From Rhodococcus spongiicola (GTDB lineage Bacteria; Actinomycetota; Actinomycetes; Mycobacteriales; Mycobacteriaceae): a stretch of DNA of 64,000 nt. The DNA is taken from the NCBI RefSeq assembly GCF_004011835.1, contig NZ_RKLN01000003.1:62001-126000 (forward strand), in the 5' to 3' direction. Position numbers and translations under genes: made by a program. Below, one piece after another: positions 21,705 to 33,145 of the stretch. The stretch's first letter is position 1, and the number at the start of each line of letters is the position of its first letter. The notes below the pieces were generated by a model that ran no database searches, was not told the origin of the DNA, and was given only the letters and a program-made list of their open reading frames with translations.

Positions 21705-22466
21705 CTACTGACCCCCTGCCTCCGACAACTCCCGGCTGATCCGGGCGGCGTCCTGACCTGCGAGAACGCTGCGGACTGTGGACGGATGCCAGATCTTGCC
21801 GCCGCGGGCGGTCGGCACCTGGGCGCGGTTGAGGTCGTTCGCGATGCGCGCGTATCCGGCGCCGCCGCGGTGGGCGAGCACGATCCGGGTAACCACCTCG
21901 TCGGACAGGACCGAAGGACGGCCTAGCCGGACACCCTGAGCTTTCTTCACGGCCAGGGCGTCACGGGTTCGCTGGCGGATAGTGTCGCGCTCGTCCTCAG
22001 CGAGGTTGGCGAACAGACGCAGCAGGAACCGTCCGTGCTGGTCATGGGTGCTCGCTGACTGCGCGACGACGTACAGCGGCCAGCCCTCGGTGATCGCGGC
22101 TTCCATCAGCATCACCGAGTCGGAGAACTTGCGGGAGAGTCGGTCGACCTTGTGGACGATCATCCGTTCGGCCCGCCCTGAGGTGATGTCGGCGAGCGCC
22201 GCGGCCAGTCCGGGCCTCTCAGCTGGACCTTTGCCGCCGCTGATGCCTTCGTCGGAGTGCCAGGCGGTGATGGTCCAGCCTTCCCGCTCGGCGGCGGCCT
22301 CGATTGCCGCGCGCTGGGCGCCGATTCCGGCGCCGCTGATGCGCTGTTCCTTCGTCGAGACGCGCAGATAGGCGACCGCGGTTCCGGGGACTGCCGTTTC
22401 GGCGGAATTCTTCTTCTTCCTCGCCCTCTCGGCCTTTGCGAGGGCGGCCTCGATCACCTTTTCCAC
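21705..22466 (-). CDS. Serine recombinase (resolvase/invertase family)
   Basis: 253 residues. The catalytic domain has YLRVSTKEQ with nucleophile Ser37 and the family motif VDRLSRKFSDS. A C-terminal helix-turn-helix (GYARIANDLNRAQVP then TARGGKIW) follows, as in resolvase-type recombinases. GTG start at 22466. It is shorter than large phage-type serine integrases. It sits just past brxHI in opposite orientation, at the likely right edge of the BREX island. It could be a mobility gene of the island or an independent resolvase. Confidence 0.9.
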   Translation of the reverse strand: MEKVIEAALAKAERARKKKNSAETAVPGTAVAYLRVSTKEQRISGAGIGAQRAAIEAAAEREGWTITAWHSDEGISGGKGPAERPGLAAALADITSGRAERMIVHKVDRLSRKFSDSVMLMEAAITEGWPLYVVAQSASTHDQHGRFLLRLFANLAEDERDTIRQRTRDALAVKKAQGVRLGRPSVLSDEVVTRIVLAHRGGAGYARIANDLNRAQVPTARGGKIWHPSTVRSVLAGQDAARISRELSEAGGQ

Positions 22467-22998
22467 CCCGTTACCGTACTGAAATTGTGCAGAATAGGAT
22501 GTGAAACGGTCGTTTACTGCATACCGGAAGCGCCTCGAAGCGCCCTGATTTCGAGGTGTCTAGCTACTCACTGCGGCTAAGGGGCGTCGTTTGGGCGCGC
22601 GCAGAGCCCAGATGTGATATCGCGTGACGACGAGGGGCGAGTTATTCGTCGCCGATCGCGCCCGCTTCGGAGGCCGGAAGGTGTTGGCCCATACCGTGAT
22701 CGTGAGGATGCCTTTTCAAGCCACACTTATTCGACGTGAGCACCGACGAGGCCTGCGATTGTCGGGTGCGGACTCATTTGCATTTCCCGTACTTGGCTGC
22801 CGAGTTCGACGGGGTTATGTATTCCCGCATCCGACGCGCCGGGGAGAGCGGGCCTTGTAAGTCTGTATTCTTTTGTCCCTCTGGTCATGACGGTAGTCTC
22901 CGACAGGGGTTCCCGAACGACCAAGGCCCGATCCATCCGCCAGGATCGGATCGGGCCTCAGTCGTCAGAAGAGCGCCAACGCTGTGCGCGATTACGCG
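22467..22998. other. Intergenic region after the serine recombinase
   Basis: 532 bp without a convincing gene. It holds the recombinase promoter region and stretches that are A+T-richer than the neighbours (22480-22510, 22600-22640, 22700-22720), consistent with an island boundary or decayed DNA. It ends with the terminator hairpin described separately. Short open frames here lack ribosome sites and recognisable motifs. Confidence 0.6.
22924..22958 (-). terminator. Stem-loop terminator
   Basis: Perfect 11-bp inverted repeat: aggcccgatcc (22924-22934) and ggatcgggcct (22948-22958), 13-base loop. It lies 41 bases beyond the stop of the minus-strand secreted-protein gene. No long T-tract, as is common in actinobacteria. 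Confidence 0.75.
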
Positions 22999-23493
22999 CT
23001 ACGACAACGGATTTCGCTGGCCGGTCACGTTGTGCTGATTCGCGGTGTCCACGCTCATCTGGGCGCCCTGGTCGGCGCCCAACGAGCCGTAGTAGACGGC
23101 GTACATACCTGCGAACGCCGCGGGCACACCGACCAAGATGGGGCCGGCCGCCCAAGGTGCAGCCACGGCGATCGGCACTGCGAGAGAGCCACCACCGAGG
23201 ACGCCCGTGATTACTCCGCTGAGGCCGCCGCTGAGGGAGCCGTACCACTGGCCGGCATTTTCGTAGTCCTCGACTCGCTGTTCGGGCGTGGGAGCGTAGT
23301 CGGGTGCGAACATGGCTGGGTTGATAGGACTTTCGAGCGGATTCCACACCGGGACGTTCGTGGGCGGGATCGTGGATCCGGTTTCCTGTGCGTGGGCCGT
23401 GCCGGTGGACGATGCGGCGATCGCGATCGGCAGTGCGGCGGCGACGATGGCGCGTCGCACCCAGCGACGTCGTTTCGCGGGATGTTGAGCCAA
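22999..23493 (-). CDS. Small secreted protein of unknown function
   Basis: 164 residues from TTG 23493, chosen because gaagggg precedes it at good spacing and it gives a clean Sec signal peptide: basic AKRRRWVRR, then a hydrophobic Ala-rich core ending in AHA-QE. The mature part is acidic and Pro/Asn-rich, then glycine-rich with two hydrophobic stretches (GVITGVLGGGSLAVPIAV and AAFAGMYAVYYGSLGA) that may insert into a membrane. I do not recognise a named domain. Similar small exported proteins occur in rhodococci and nocardiae as far as I know. A stable hairpin lies in its leader. Confidence 0.75.
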   Translation of the reverse strand: MAQHPAKRRRWVRRAIVAAALPIAIAASSTGTAHAQETGSTIPPTNVPVWNPLESPINPAMFAPDYAPTPEQRVEDYENAGQWYGSLSGGLSGVITGVLGGGSLAVPIAVAAPWAAGPILVGVPAAFAGMYAVYYGSLGADQGAQMSVDTANQHNVTGQRNPLS

Positions 23494-23987
23494 GAGTTCC
23501 CCTTCGTTTGTGCGCCGCGTGGGACGCGGCGCTTGTGCGCGTCGGCGTCCCCAGTCGGCGCCGCGGGACCGGGGCGGACCCGCCGGAAATGCGTGAAATG
23601 TCCCCCCAGACCGATGACCAAGATAGCTGTGCCAGACGGCGATCGCGAATCGGTACCGATGGCCCGTAACCGGCGGCACCGGTCGAGCAGGTGGCATGCA
23701 GGGCCCAGTCGCAACGGTGCCCGCGAGCCCGGCACCGCCACCACTCAGCGCGGTATACCGAGGGTTGACCGGCGATGGTCGAGTGCGGCGGCGGAGACAC
23801 TCACTCCGTCATCTTGTGGCCATGCGGCCCACGTACTTCCGACTGTTCGCACACCCACCGGCCAGGCCCGTCGCGCGTCCGGGATGCCAGCGCCGCAACC
23901 GGTTTCGCCGGATGCCCCAATAGGTGAACAGGAAGTACGTGGACCGGGTGGCCAACCTCGCCGGCCCCGGCGTCCTATGCGCGGCCC
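23494..23987. other. Intergenic region between two minus-strand units
   Basis: 494 bp. The part next to the secreted gene is its leader and probable promoter region (hairpin at 23512-23532). The remainder lies downstream of the CNNM/CorC gene. Open frames crossing it have no supported start or domain. A riboswitch in the long leader was considered but no conserved core was recognised. Confidence 0.5.
23512..23532 (-). promoter_or_regulatory. Leader hairpin upstream of secreted-protein gene
   Basis: Perfect 9-bp stem, gcgccgcgt and acgcggcgc, around a 3-base loop, located 19 bases upstream of the TTG start. It may control translation or act as an attenuator, or simply be chance in G+C-rich DNA. 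Confidence 0.35.
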
Positions 23988-25076
23988 TCAGACCGCCCTC
24001 TCGCCGGGAACCGCATCGTCGATCCGGTGCGTGCCGTCTCGGACGGTGCCGACGAACTCCTCGACCAGATCCTCGAGCGCGACGATCCCGATCACCGCCC
24101 CGGACCCGTCGACGACCGCACCAAGATGCGCGCCCGTGCGGCGCAGGACCGTGAGAGCGTCGTCGAGCGGCAGCGCCACCGAGATCAGCGGCAGGCGGCG
24201 GATGTCCGAGAGCGGGATCACCGTCTCCGGTCCGGCGGATTCGTCGGCCACCCGATCGAGGACGTCCTTCACGTGCAGGTAGCCGACCAGTGAACCATCA
24301 GCGCCGCGAACCGGGTAGCGCGAGTAGCCGGTCTCGATGACGGCGTCCTCGACCGCGCCGAGCGTGGTGCCGCCCGCCAGCAGCGGGACGGTGCGCATTC
24401 TCGCCGACGGGATCATGACGTCGGCGACGGTGCGCCCCTCCGTGTCGAGTGCCTGCGTGAGACGACGGTGCTCCTCCTCGTCGATCAGGCCCTCGGTGTG
24501 GGATTCCCCGATCATCTCCGACAGCTCTATGGACGAGACCGTCGCATCGAGTTCGTCCCGTGGTTCGACCCGCAGCAGCCTCAGGATGCCGTTGGCGCAG
24601 AGGTTGTAGAACGCGATCAGCGGCCGGACCAGCTTGATGAACGCAAGGTGAGCCGGCACGAGCAGCATCGCGGACTTCTCCGGCCCGGCGATGGCGATGT
24701 TCTTCGGCACCATCTCGCCGAGCAGGATGTGCAGCACCACGACCAGGCTGAGCGCGATTGTGAAGCCGATCGGGCGCAGGAAGGCGTCGGGCACCCCGAG
24801 GGCGCCCATCGGCTTCTCGATCAGATGCGCGATCGCGGGCTCGCCGACCTTACCGAGCAGGATCGAGCAGATCGTGATGCCCAGCTGGGCGCCCGCCAAC
24901 ATCAGGGACAGGTTTTCGCCGGCCTTGATGACGGTCGCCGCACGCTTCTTGCCCTGCGCATGCAACGCCTCGAGCCGGTCGCGGCGCGCGGTGATGAGCG
25001 CGAACTCGGCGCCGACGAAGAAAGCGTTGCCGGCCAGCAGCACGACGGCGAGCAACACTCCGAGGAGGTCAGCCAC
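23988..25076 (-). CDS. CNNM/CorC (HlyC-type) transmembrane protein with CBS domains
   Basis: 362 residues. An N-terminal DUF21/CNNM membrane domain (about 1-180, starting [20 protein letters not shown], with [10 protein letters not shown] near 127) is followed by two CBS domains (about 205-320). It lacks the complete C-terminal CorC_HlyC transporter-associated domain, so it is shorter than its neighbour. The family is linked to Mg2+/Co2+ efflux or resistance; older names call it haemolysin. Its ATG lies within the end of the upstream paralogue (8-bp overlap), so the two are co-translated. Confidence 0.9.
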   Translation of the reverse strand: MADLLGVLLAVVLLAGNAFFVGAEFALITARRDRLEALHAQGKKRAATVIKAGENLSLMLAGAQLGITICSILLGKVGEPAIAHLIEKPMGALGVPDAFLRPIGFTIALSLVVVLHILLGEMVPKNIAIAGPEKSAMLLVPAHLAFIKLVRPLIAFYNLCANGILRLLRVEPRDELDATVSSIELSEMIGESHTEGLIDEEEHRRLTQALDTEGRTVADVMIPSARMRTVPLLAGGTTLGAVEDAVIETGYSRYPVRGADGSLVGYLHVKDVLDRVADESAGPETVIPLSDIRRLPLISVALPLDDALTVLRRTGAHLGAVVDGSGAVIGIVALEDLVEEFVGTVRDGTHRIDDAVPGERAV

Positions 25077-26448
25077 GGTCGTTCTCCTCTCGGATCGCGT
25101 CGATCGCCGGGACCGGGGTCAGCAGCACCCGGTCGATGCGACGGCCATCCATCGTCAGCACGCGCCCGATCCAGCCGTGCCCATCGGGGCCGAGGGGCTG
25201 GCCGCTCGCGTCGGGCAGGGCCACCTCGTCGCCCTCGACGGGGATCCGTCCCAGGCTCGTGAGCACGAGCCCGCCGATCGTGTCGTATTCGCCCTCGGGA
25301 GCGACGTAGCCGGTGGCGGCGGCAACCTCGTCGGTGCGCAGCAGGCCCGAGCAGGACCAGCTGTGGCCGACACGCTGGACGTCGATCTCGGTCTCGTCGT
25401 GCTCGTCGCGCACGTCGCCGAGGATCTCCTCGATCAGGTCCTCCATGGTCACGATGCCTGCGGTGCCTCCGTACTCGTCGACGACCAGTGCGACCTGCAT
25501 GCCGTCGGCACGCACTTGTTCCATCACCGCGTCACCGTCGAGCGTGGACGGCACCACCGGAACGACCTGAGCGAGCGAGGCGAGTCGGGTGGACGTGCGG
25601 CGAGCGGCGGGCACGGTGAAGGCGTGTTTGACGTGCACGACGCCGATCGTGTTGTCCAGGTCCCCGTCGACGACGGGGAAACGGGAGTAACCGGTCCGGG
25701 ACGCGGCCTCGATGAGGTCGACGACCGTCGCGCCGGTCTCGAGTGACTCGATCTTCACGCGCGGGGTCATCAACTCCTCGGCGCTCAGGTCGCCGAACCG
25801 CAGCGACCGGTTCACCAGCAGCGCGGTACCCGCGTCGAGGGAACCCCGCTCGGCGGACGTGCTCACCAGCGAGCCGAGCTCCTGCGGTGACCGGGCCGAG
25901 CGCAGTTCCTCCGCGGGTTCGATGCCCAGGCGGCGGACGATCCAGTTCGCGGCGCCGTTGAGGCCCTTGATGGCCCACTTGAAGATCAGCGAGAACCCGA
26001 CCTGAAGCCCCGCCGTGGCGCGGGCGGTGGGCAGCGGCTTGGAGATCGCCAGGTTCTTGGGGACCAGTTCGCCGAAGATCATCGAGAACGAGGTCGCGAT
26101 GATCAGCGCCAACGTGAGGGAGATACCCCGAGTCGCCGCGTCGGACAGCCCGAAGCCGCTGAGGAGTGGGCTGATGAATCGCGCCAGCACGGGCTCGGCG
26201 AGATAACCGGTGATCAGAGTGGTGATCGTGATCCCCAGCTGGGCGCCGGAGAGCTGGAACGAGAGCGTGCGGTGGGCGTGCCGGACCTGGCGAGCGCGAA
26301 GGTCACCGCGACGCGCGTGGGCGTCGACGGTGCTGCGCTCGAGTGCGGTCAGCGAGAACTCTGCCGCCACGAAGATGGCGGTGCCTGCAGTCAAGGCTAT
26401 GAAGCCGAGCAGGCTCAGGATTGCGAGCGTAAGCGCTGCGACGTCCAT
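25069..26448 (-). CDS. CNNM/CorC (HlyC-type) transmembrane protein, full length
   Basis: 459 residues. A DUF21/CNNM domain with four predicted membrane segments ([17 protein letters not shown] at the N-terminus; [10 protein letters not shown] near 130) is followed by a CBS pair (about 215-330) and a CorC_HlyC C-terminal domain (about 350-435, [15 protein letters not shown]). It is first in a two-gene unit with its shorter paralogue and probably forms a pair with it. Role: divalent cation homeostasis, by family. Confidence 0.9.
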   Translation of the reverse strand: MDVAALTLAILSLLGFIALTAGTAIFVAAEFSLTALERSTVDAHARRGDLRARQVRHAHRTLSFQLSGAQLGITITTLITGYLAEPVLARFISPLLSGFGLSDAATRGISLTLALIIATSFSMIFGELVPKNLAISKPLPTARATAGLQVGFSLIFKWAIKGLNGAANWIVRRLGIEPAEELRSARSPQELGSLVSTSAERGSLDAGTALLVNRSLRFGDLSAEELMTPRVKIESLETGATVVDLIEAASRTGYSRFPVVDGDLDNTIGVVHVKHAFTVPAARRTSTRLASLAQVVPVVPSTLDGDAVMEQVRADGMQVALVVDEYGGTAGIVTMEDLIEEILGDVRDEHDETEIDVQRVGHSWSCSGLLRTDEVAAATGYVAPEGEYDTIGGLVLTSLGRIPVEGDEVALPDASGQPLGPDGHGWIGRVLTMDGRRIDRVLLTPVPAIDAIREENDRG

Positions 26449-26740
26449 ATCAGCACCGCCCGCTCAGGGGATGAGGGCCGCCGGGTTTGTCGCCCGGCTC
26501 GGTAGAGGAGCCTTCGGAGGATCCGTCGGCCCCGGCCGAGTCGGAATCCGATCCCGGGGAGGTTGCGGGGGGTTGGTGTATGGGTGCCTCGGGCACCTGT
26601 GTCCTCTCTGTCGGGCGGCGCATGTCATCACCTTCAACCGGAACGGCGCCGAACGTATTTCCTGAAAGTGAGCCTCCACTGTAGCGTTCGTGATCTGAAT
26701 GGGAGGAAAGAGACATCCTTCGGTGCCACGACCGTGACGG

Positions 26741-28186
<1,446 letters not shown>

Positions 28187-28233
28187 TTACTGCGGATACG
28201 GCCGTCGCGCCGCATCTACGTGCATGCAATCCC

Positions 28234-29568
28234 TCACCGTCCGCCCCGGCGGCGTCGCCCGTACCCGGGACCGGCGGGACGTCCGCGACGCTGATCGCCG
28301 CGGGAACGGAACCCGTTGCCACGTCCGCGGGGGTTCCGCGTCTGGTCGGCGCGTGGGGGCGTCTCGGGTGTCTGTTCGGGAACCGGGGTTCGGCTGGGCT
28401 CGCGCGCCCCCGTAACCGTCGCCCAGCGCCGATCCTTGCCGCCCACCGGCAGCGGGGGGTCCGCCTCCACGCCCGCCGCCCGCATCACCTTCGCGGCGGC
28501 GGCACGCTCGTCTTCGGTCACCACCGTCACCACGACACCCGACTCGCCGGCCCGTGCGGTGCGGCCGGCCCGGTGCAGGTACGCCTTCGGTTCGGTGGGC
28601 GGGTCGACGTGCACGACGAGCGAGACGTCGTCGACGTGGATGCCGCGCGCGGCGACGTCGGTGGCCACGAGCACCGGTACGGTCCCGTCCGCGAACCCGG
28701 TCAGGACACGGGTGCGGTGGCCCTGCGGTTTGTCACCGTGCAGGCCGGCCGCATTCACCCCGGCCGTGCGCAGTTCGTCGGTGAGCCGGTCCACGCCCGC
28801 CTTGGTGCGGACGAACAGCAACGTCCGGCCGTTCCGGGCGGCGATGCGGGCGACGGTGTCCCACTTGATCTCTCGCGGCACGTGCAGCACATGGTGGGCC
28901 ATCGTGTCGACGGCGGCGACGGCGGCGGCCGTCGCATGTGTGACCGGATCGTGCAGGTACCGGGCGACGAGCGTGTCGACCTCGCCGTCGAGGGTGGCGG
29001 AGAACAGCAGCCGCTGCGCCGAGCGGGGGGTTTGGTCGAGGATCTCGGTGACCTGCGGCAGGAAGCCGAGCTCGGCCATGTGATCGGCCTCGTCGACCAC
29101 GGTGATCGCCACGTCGTCGAGGCGGACGGTGTCCCGGCCCAGGTGATCGGCGAGCCGCCCGGGCGTGGCGACGAGCAGGTCGACGCCGCGGCCCAACCGG
29201 GTGGCCTGCGCTTTGAGCGGCACCCCACCGACGATCGCGGCCATCCGCAGTCCCAGCGCCACGGCTGACGCGTCGAGCGACGCTTCGATCTGCGTGGCCA
29301 GTTCCCGGGTGGGGACCAGCACGATCCCGCGCGGTCGCCCGGGCCGGCTCGCCGCACCGGTCAGGCGCACCAGCAGCGGCAGCCCGAAGGCGAGGGTCTT
29401 TCCGGAGCCGGTCGGACCGCGCCCCAGCACGTCCCGCCCGGCGAGTATGTCCGGGATGGCGGCGGCCTGGATCGGGAACGGGGTCGAGATCCCCTCGCGG
29501 CCGAGGGAATGCACCAGCGTCGTGGGTAGTCCGAGCTGCGCGAAGGAGGGGGAGGGACGGTCGGACAT
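28234..29568 (-). CDS. DEAD-box ATP-dependent RNA helicase
   Basis: 444 residues with a full motif set: Q motif (FAQLGL then PIQAAAIP), motif I GPTGSGKT, Ia PTRELA, II DEAD, III SAT and VI HRAGRTARAG. A short basic Arg/Gly tail follows. ATG 29568 begins MSDRPSPSF; the longer in-frame extension upstream lacks homology. It likely remodels RNA in ribosome biogenesis or decay. A second DEAD-box helicase with the same architecture lies two genes upstream, so the pair flanks gnd. Confidence 0.93.
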   Translation of the reverse strand: MSDRPSPSFAQLGLPTTLVHSLGREGISTPFPIQAAAIPDILAGRDVLGRGPTGSGKTLAFGLPLLVRLTGAASRPGRPRGIVLVPTRELATQIEASLDASAVALGLRMAAIVGGVPLKAQATRLGRGVDLLVATPGRLADHLGRDTVRLDDVAITVVDEADHMAELGFLPQVTEILDQTPRSAQRLLFSATLDGEVDTLVARYLHDPVTHATAAAVAAVDTMAHHVLHVPREIKWDTVARIAARNGRTLLFVRTKAGVDRLTDELRTAGVNAAGLHGDKPQGHRTRVLTGFADGTVPVLVATDVAARGIHVDDVSLVVHVDPPTEPKAYLHRAGRTARAGESGVVVTVVTEDERAAAAKVMRAAGVEADPPLPVGGKDRRWATVTGAREPSRTPVPEQTPETPPRADQTRNPRGRGNGFRSRGDQRRGRPAGPGYGRRRRGGR

Positions 29569-29680
29569 GGATGAGCGGGGCCTTCCGTTCGTGAGGTGAC
29601 AGGCTACCGCGGCTCCGCCGACGCCCAACCTGCGCGACGGGGCGGACGCCGCGCGTGCGCCCCGTCCGCTGCCGGGAGGC

Positions 29681-31141
29681 TCAGGCCACGACCTCGGAGC
29701 GGTCGCCGCTCCAGAGGGTGTGGAACTTGCCCGGCGAGTCGACTCGCTCGTAGGTGTGGGCGCCGAAGAAGTCGCGCTGGCCCTGCGTCAACGCCGCAGG
29801 CAGCCGCTCGGCGCGCAGGCCGTCGTAGTACGACAGTGACGAGGCGAAGCCCGGGACCGGGATGCCCAGCATGGTCGCGGTCGCGACGACCCGGCGCCAG
29901 CTGTCGATGCCGCTCTCGATCGCCTCACGGAAGTACGGGGCGAGGATCAGGCTCGGCAGCTCCGGATCGGCGTCGTACGCCTCCTTGATGCGGTTGAGGA
30001 ACTGTGCGCGGATGATGCAGCCGCCGCGCCAGATGGTGGCGAGATCGGCGCGGGTGACGTTCCAGCCGTACTCGGCGCTTCCGGCCGCGATCTGGTCGAA
30101 TCCCTGCGCGTACGCGACGACCTTCGACGCGTAGAGGGCGCGACGGATGTCCTCGGTGAACTGTGCGGCATCGGTCGGCTTGTCGCCGAGCGTCCCGGAC
30201 GCCAATCCCCGTGCGGCCGCGCGCTGGTCACGTGAACCGGACAGCGCCCGCGCGAACACGGCCTCGGCGATGCCGGTGACTGGCACCCCGAGGTCGAGAG
30301 CCGACTTGACCGTCCAGCGGCCGGTGCCCTTCTGCTCGGCGGCATCGACGATCACATCGACCAGGGGCGTGCCGGTCTTCGCGTCCTTCTGGCGCAGCAC
30401 CTCGGCGGTGATCTCCACGAGGTAGCTTTCGAGGTCTCCGGCGTTCCACTCGGTGAACACGTCGGCGATCCGTTCGGCGTCGTAGCCGAGCGCGTCACGG
30501 AACAGGTGGTAGGCCTCGCCGATCAGCTGCATGTCCGCGTACTCGATGCCGTTGTGGACCATCTTCACGAAGTGTCCCGAGCCGTCGGGTCCGATGTGCG
30601 TGCAGCACGGGGTGCCGTCGACCTGTGCGGCGATCGACTCGAGCAGTGGGCCGAGCGCCTCGTACGACTCCTTGGGTCCGCCGGGCATGATCGACGGGCC
30701 GTTGAGCGCGCCTTCTTCGCCGCCGGAGATGCCTGCGCCGACGAAGTGCAGGCCACGCTCCCGCAGGCTGGCCTCGCGACGAATCGTGTCGGTATACAGC
30801 GCATTGCCGCCGTCGATGATGATGTCGCCGGGCTCCATCGCGCCGGCGAGCTCCTCGATCACGGCGTCGGTGGGGTCACCGGCCTTGACCATGATCAGCA
30901 CGCGGCGCGGCTTCTGCAGGGCCGCCACGAACTCCTCGATGGTCTCGGTACGTACGAAGTCACCGTCGTCGCCGTGCTCGGCCAGGAGCGCATCCGTCTT
31001 CGCGACGCTGCGGTTGTGCAGGGCCACGGTGTGCCCGTGACGGGCGAAGTTGCGGGCGATGTTGGATCCCATGACGGCGAGCCCGGTGACGCCGATCTGG
31101 GCGCGGGCAGCCTCGGTACTGGCAGAGGTCTCGGTGGTCAT
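29681..31141 (-). CDS. gnd: 6-phosphogluconate dehydrogenase, NADP-dependent decarboxylating
   Basis: 486 residues. Oxidises 6-phosphogluconate to ribulose 5-phosphate and CO2 in the pentose phosphate pathway, in the cytoplasm. The N-terminal Rossmann motif is GVTGLAVMGSN (about 17-27). The active site has Lys193, Asn197 and Glu200 in KMVHNGIEY. The C-terminal all-helical domain includes the GRWT and ASLSYYDGLR segments. Full length for the homodimeric long-chain type. Separated from the upstream helicase by a short region with a candidate terminator. Confidence 0.97.
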   Translation of the reverse strand: MTTETSASTEAARAQIGVTGLAVMGSNIARNFARHGHTVALHNRSVAKTDALLAEHGDDGDFVRTETIEEFVAALQKPRRVLIMVKAGDPTDAVIEELAGAMEPGDIIIDGGNALYTDTIRREASLRERGLHFVGAGISGGEEGALNGPSIMPGGPKESYEALGPLLESIAAQVDGTPCCTHIGPDGSGHFVKMVHNGIEYADMQLIGEAYHLFRDALGYDAERIADVFTEWNAGDLESYLVEITAEVLRQKDAKTGTPLVDVIVDAAEQKGTGRWTVKSALDLGVPVTGIAEAVFARALSGSRDQRAAARGLASGTLGDKPTDAAQFTEDIRRALYASKVVAYAQGFDQIAAGSAEYGWNVTRADLATIWRGGCIIRAQFLNRIKEAYDADPELPSLILAPYFREAIESGIDSWRRVVATATMLGIPVPGFASSLSYYDGLRAERLPAALTQGQRDFFGAHTYERVDSPGKFHTLWSGDRSEVVA

Positions 31142-31178
31142 GAATACAGCTTCCCCTGTTGCCCTGCCGCATTGCGAA

Positions 31179-31202
31179 CCGCCCCCGCCCTTCCAGGGGC
31201 GG
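31179..31202 (-). terminator. Candidate terminator between DEAD-box gene and gnd
   Basis: Inverted repeat ccgcccc (31179-31185) and ggggcgg (31196-31202), 10-base loop, 14 bases past the helicase stop and ahead of gnd. It lacks a T-tract. Confidence 0.4.
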
Positions 31203-31215
31203 CATCCACCACCCG

Positions 31216-32895
31216 TTACTGGTCGCGTTCGCGGCGGGGCCCGGTGAAACCGTCGTAGCTGCGACGGTCGGCGCGGCTACGGAACCCGTTCGACCGGCGC
31301 TCCGGTGACGCGGCGGCTTGCGGCCCGGAACCCGGAAGGCGAGCCGCCGCGCCGCGTTGACCGCGGTTGTCGACGTCCCGGCGCGGACCGCGGACCACCC
31401 GGTCGTCGTGGTCGCGGCGCGGCCCGTTGCCACCGTCGCGGCGCGGCCCGTTGCCACCGTCGCGGCGCGGCCCGTTGCCACCGTCGCGACGCGGCCCGTT
31501 GCCACCGTCGCGGAGATGACCTCGATTGGCACCGTCGCGGCGCGTGCCATTGCCACCGTCGCGGCGGGGACCACGGTCGCCGAGACCACGGCGCGGGCCA
31601 CGGTCACCGAACGACCGCTCGCGGCGCTGCGGTCGGAAGTAGCTCTCGCGCACGGGCTCACCGCTCGGGGTCCGGGCCCCGGTGATCGTGGCGAGCTTCT
31701 CGGACCCCGGGGAGACCGGGACGATGCTGGCGTTCACCCCGGCCATGCCGGTCAGGCGACGGAACTGGCGACGCTGGTTCGGCAGGACGATTGCCGCGAC
31801 GACGCCGGCCTCGCCCGCACGCGCGGTGCGACCGGCACGGTGTAGGTAGTCCTTGTGGTCCTGCGGTGGGTCGACGTGTACGACCAGGTCGATCCCGTCG
31901 ACGTGGATGCCGCGGGCCGCGACATCGGTCGCCACCAGCACCGGGGTACGGCCGTTCTTGAATCGTTCCAGCACCCGGCTGCGCTGGTTCTGTGCCTTGC
32001 CGCCGTGCAGCGCCTCGGCGGCGACGCCCTTGTCCCGCAACCGCTGAGTGATTCCCTCGGCGCCCAGCTTGGTCCGGGCGAACATGATCGTGCGGCCACC
32101 CTCGCGGGACGCGATCTCGGCGACGACGGCGTCCTTCTGGCCTCGCTCGACCAACAGCACGTAGTGGTCCATCGTCGTCACCGATGCGCGGACGTCCTGC
32201 GTCGAGTGCATCTCGTGGGTGGGCAGGAACTCTCGAACCAAGGCCTGTACGTCGTGGTCGAGGGTCGCCGAAAACAGCAGTCGCTGGCTGCCCGCGGGTG
32301 TCTGGTCGAGCAGCTCGCGCACCTGAGGCAGGAAACCCATGTCCGCCATCTGATCGGCCTCGTCGAGCGCGGTCATCTCCACCTCGTCGAGGACGCACGT
32401 CTGCTGTCTGAGGTGGTCACTGAGCCGCCCCGGGGTCGCGACGAGGATGTCGACGCCACGACGCAGCTGATCGACCTGCTTGGTGAACAGCGTGCCGCCG
32501 ACCGCGGGACGCACGTTCAGGCCGAGGGAGGTGGCGTACGGAGCCAGCGAATCGACCACCTGGAAAGCCAGTTCACGGGTGGGGACGAGCACCAGGGCGC
32601 GGGGGCGTTTGGGCCTGGGACGACCGTCATGCCGGGCGAGCCGCGCCAGCATGGGCAGACCGAACGCGAGCGTCTTCCCCGACCCGGTCTGCGCGCGTCC
32701 GAGGATGTTCCTGCCGGCGATCGCATCTGGGATCGCCATGGCCTGGATGGGCGTCGGCACGGTGATCGCCTTCTGCGCGAGTGCCGCGACGACCGGTTGG
32801 GGCAATCCGAGGTTCGCGAACGTCACCTCGGTGTCGTCGATCGTCGGCCGGTCGTGGTCGACGGTGGTCGAAGGGCTGGGGGCAGCAGAAGTCAC
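31216..32895 (-). CDS. DEAD-box RNA helicase with repetitive RNA-binding tail
   Basis: 559 residues. The core (about 1-420) has Q motif, AQTGSGKT, PTRELA, DEAD, SAT and HRAGRTARAG. The tail (about 430-559) is basic, Arg/Gly/Asp/Asn-rich and presumably disordered, with tandem GNGPRRDG units encoded by a 24-bp DNA repeat. Such tails bind RNA and support cold-shock or ribosome-assembly roles, as in CsdA/DeaD-like proteins. About 250 bp of leader separates it from the next gene, which could host cold-responsive control; no motif proved it. Confidence 0.93.
   Translation of the reverse strand: MTSAAPSPSTTVDHDRPTIDDTEVTFANLGLPQPVVAALAQKAITVPTPIQAMAIPDAIAGRNILGRAQTGSGKTLAFGLPMLARLARHDGRPRPKRPRALVLVPTRELAFQVVDSLAPYATSLGLNVRPAVGGTLFTKQVDQLRRGVDILVATPGRLSDHLRQQTCVLDEVEMTALDEADQMADMGFLPQVRELLDQTPAGSQRLLFSATLDHDVQALVREFLPTHEMHSTQDVRASVTTMDHYVLLVERGQKDAVVAEIASREGGRTIMFARTKLGAEGITQRLRDKGVAAEALHGGKAQNQRSRVLERFKNGRTPVLVATDVAARGIHVDGIDLVVHVDPPQDHKDYLHRAGRTARAGEAGVVAAIVLPNQRRQFRRLTGMAGVNASIVPVSPGSEKLATITGARTPSGEPVRESYFRPQRRERSFGDRGPRRGLGDRGPRRDGGNGTRRDGANRGHLRDGGNGPRRDGGNGPRRDGGNGPRRDGGNGPRRDHDDRVVRGPRRDVDNRGQRGAAARLPGSGPQAAASPERRSNGFRSRADRRSYDGFTGPRRERDQ
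31413..31508. repeat. 24-bp coding tandem repeat in helicase tail
   Basis: Four consecutive 24-bp units (31413, 31437, 31461, 31485), nearly identical; each contains cggcccgttgccaccgt. They encode GNGPRRDG in the minus strand. Degenerate copies extend to about 31560. Copy number may vary between strains by slippage without shifting frame. Confidence 0.9.
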
Positions 32896-33145
32896 GCGGA
32901 AGTACCTCTCCGGACGGCGGGCGCGTCGCGGAGCGGGCTGTCACGCAGCCGCACGAAGAGACGAGCCGGGGGCACGATTCAACGGTCGTCAGTGCGCGCT
33001 GCGCATTTGGGACCGGGTGCTCTGTGCCACATCGAACAATCGAAACTGTATGGACCCTGTCGTCGGGCCGTGGACGAGTGTACGCGACCCCCGTCCACGA
33101 CGACGACTCCGCGCGGGCGCTGTGACCCGCGTAACCAGTCGGCGG

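Noticed and set aside
22984-24282. 432-codon plus-strand frame across the secreted-protein and CNNM genes
   Set aside because: Composition and lack of domain indicate a shadow; minus-strand genes there have signal peptide, membrane and CBS features.
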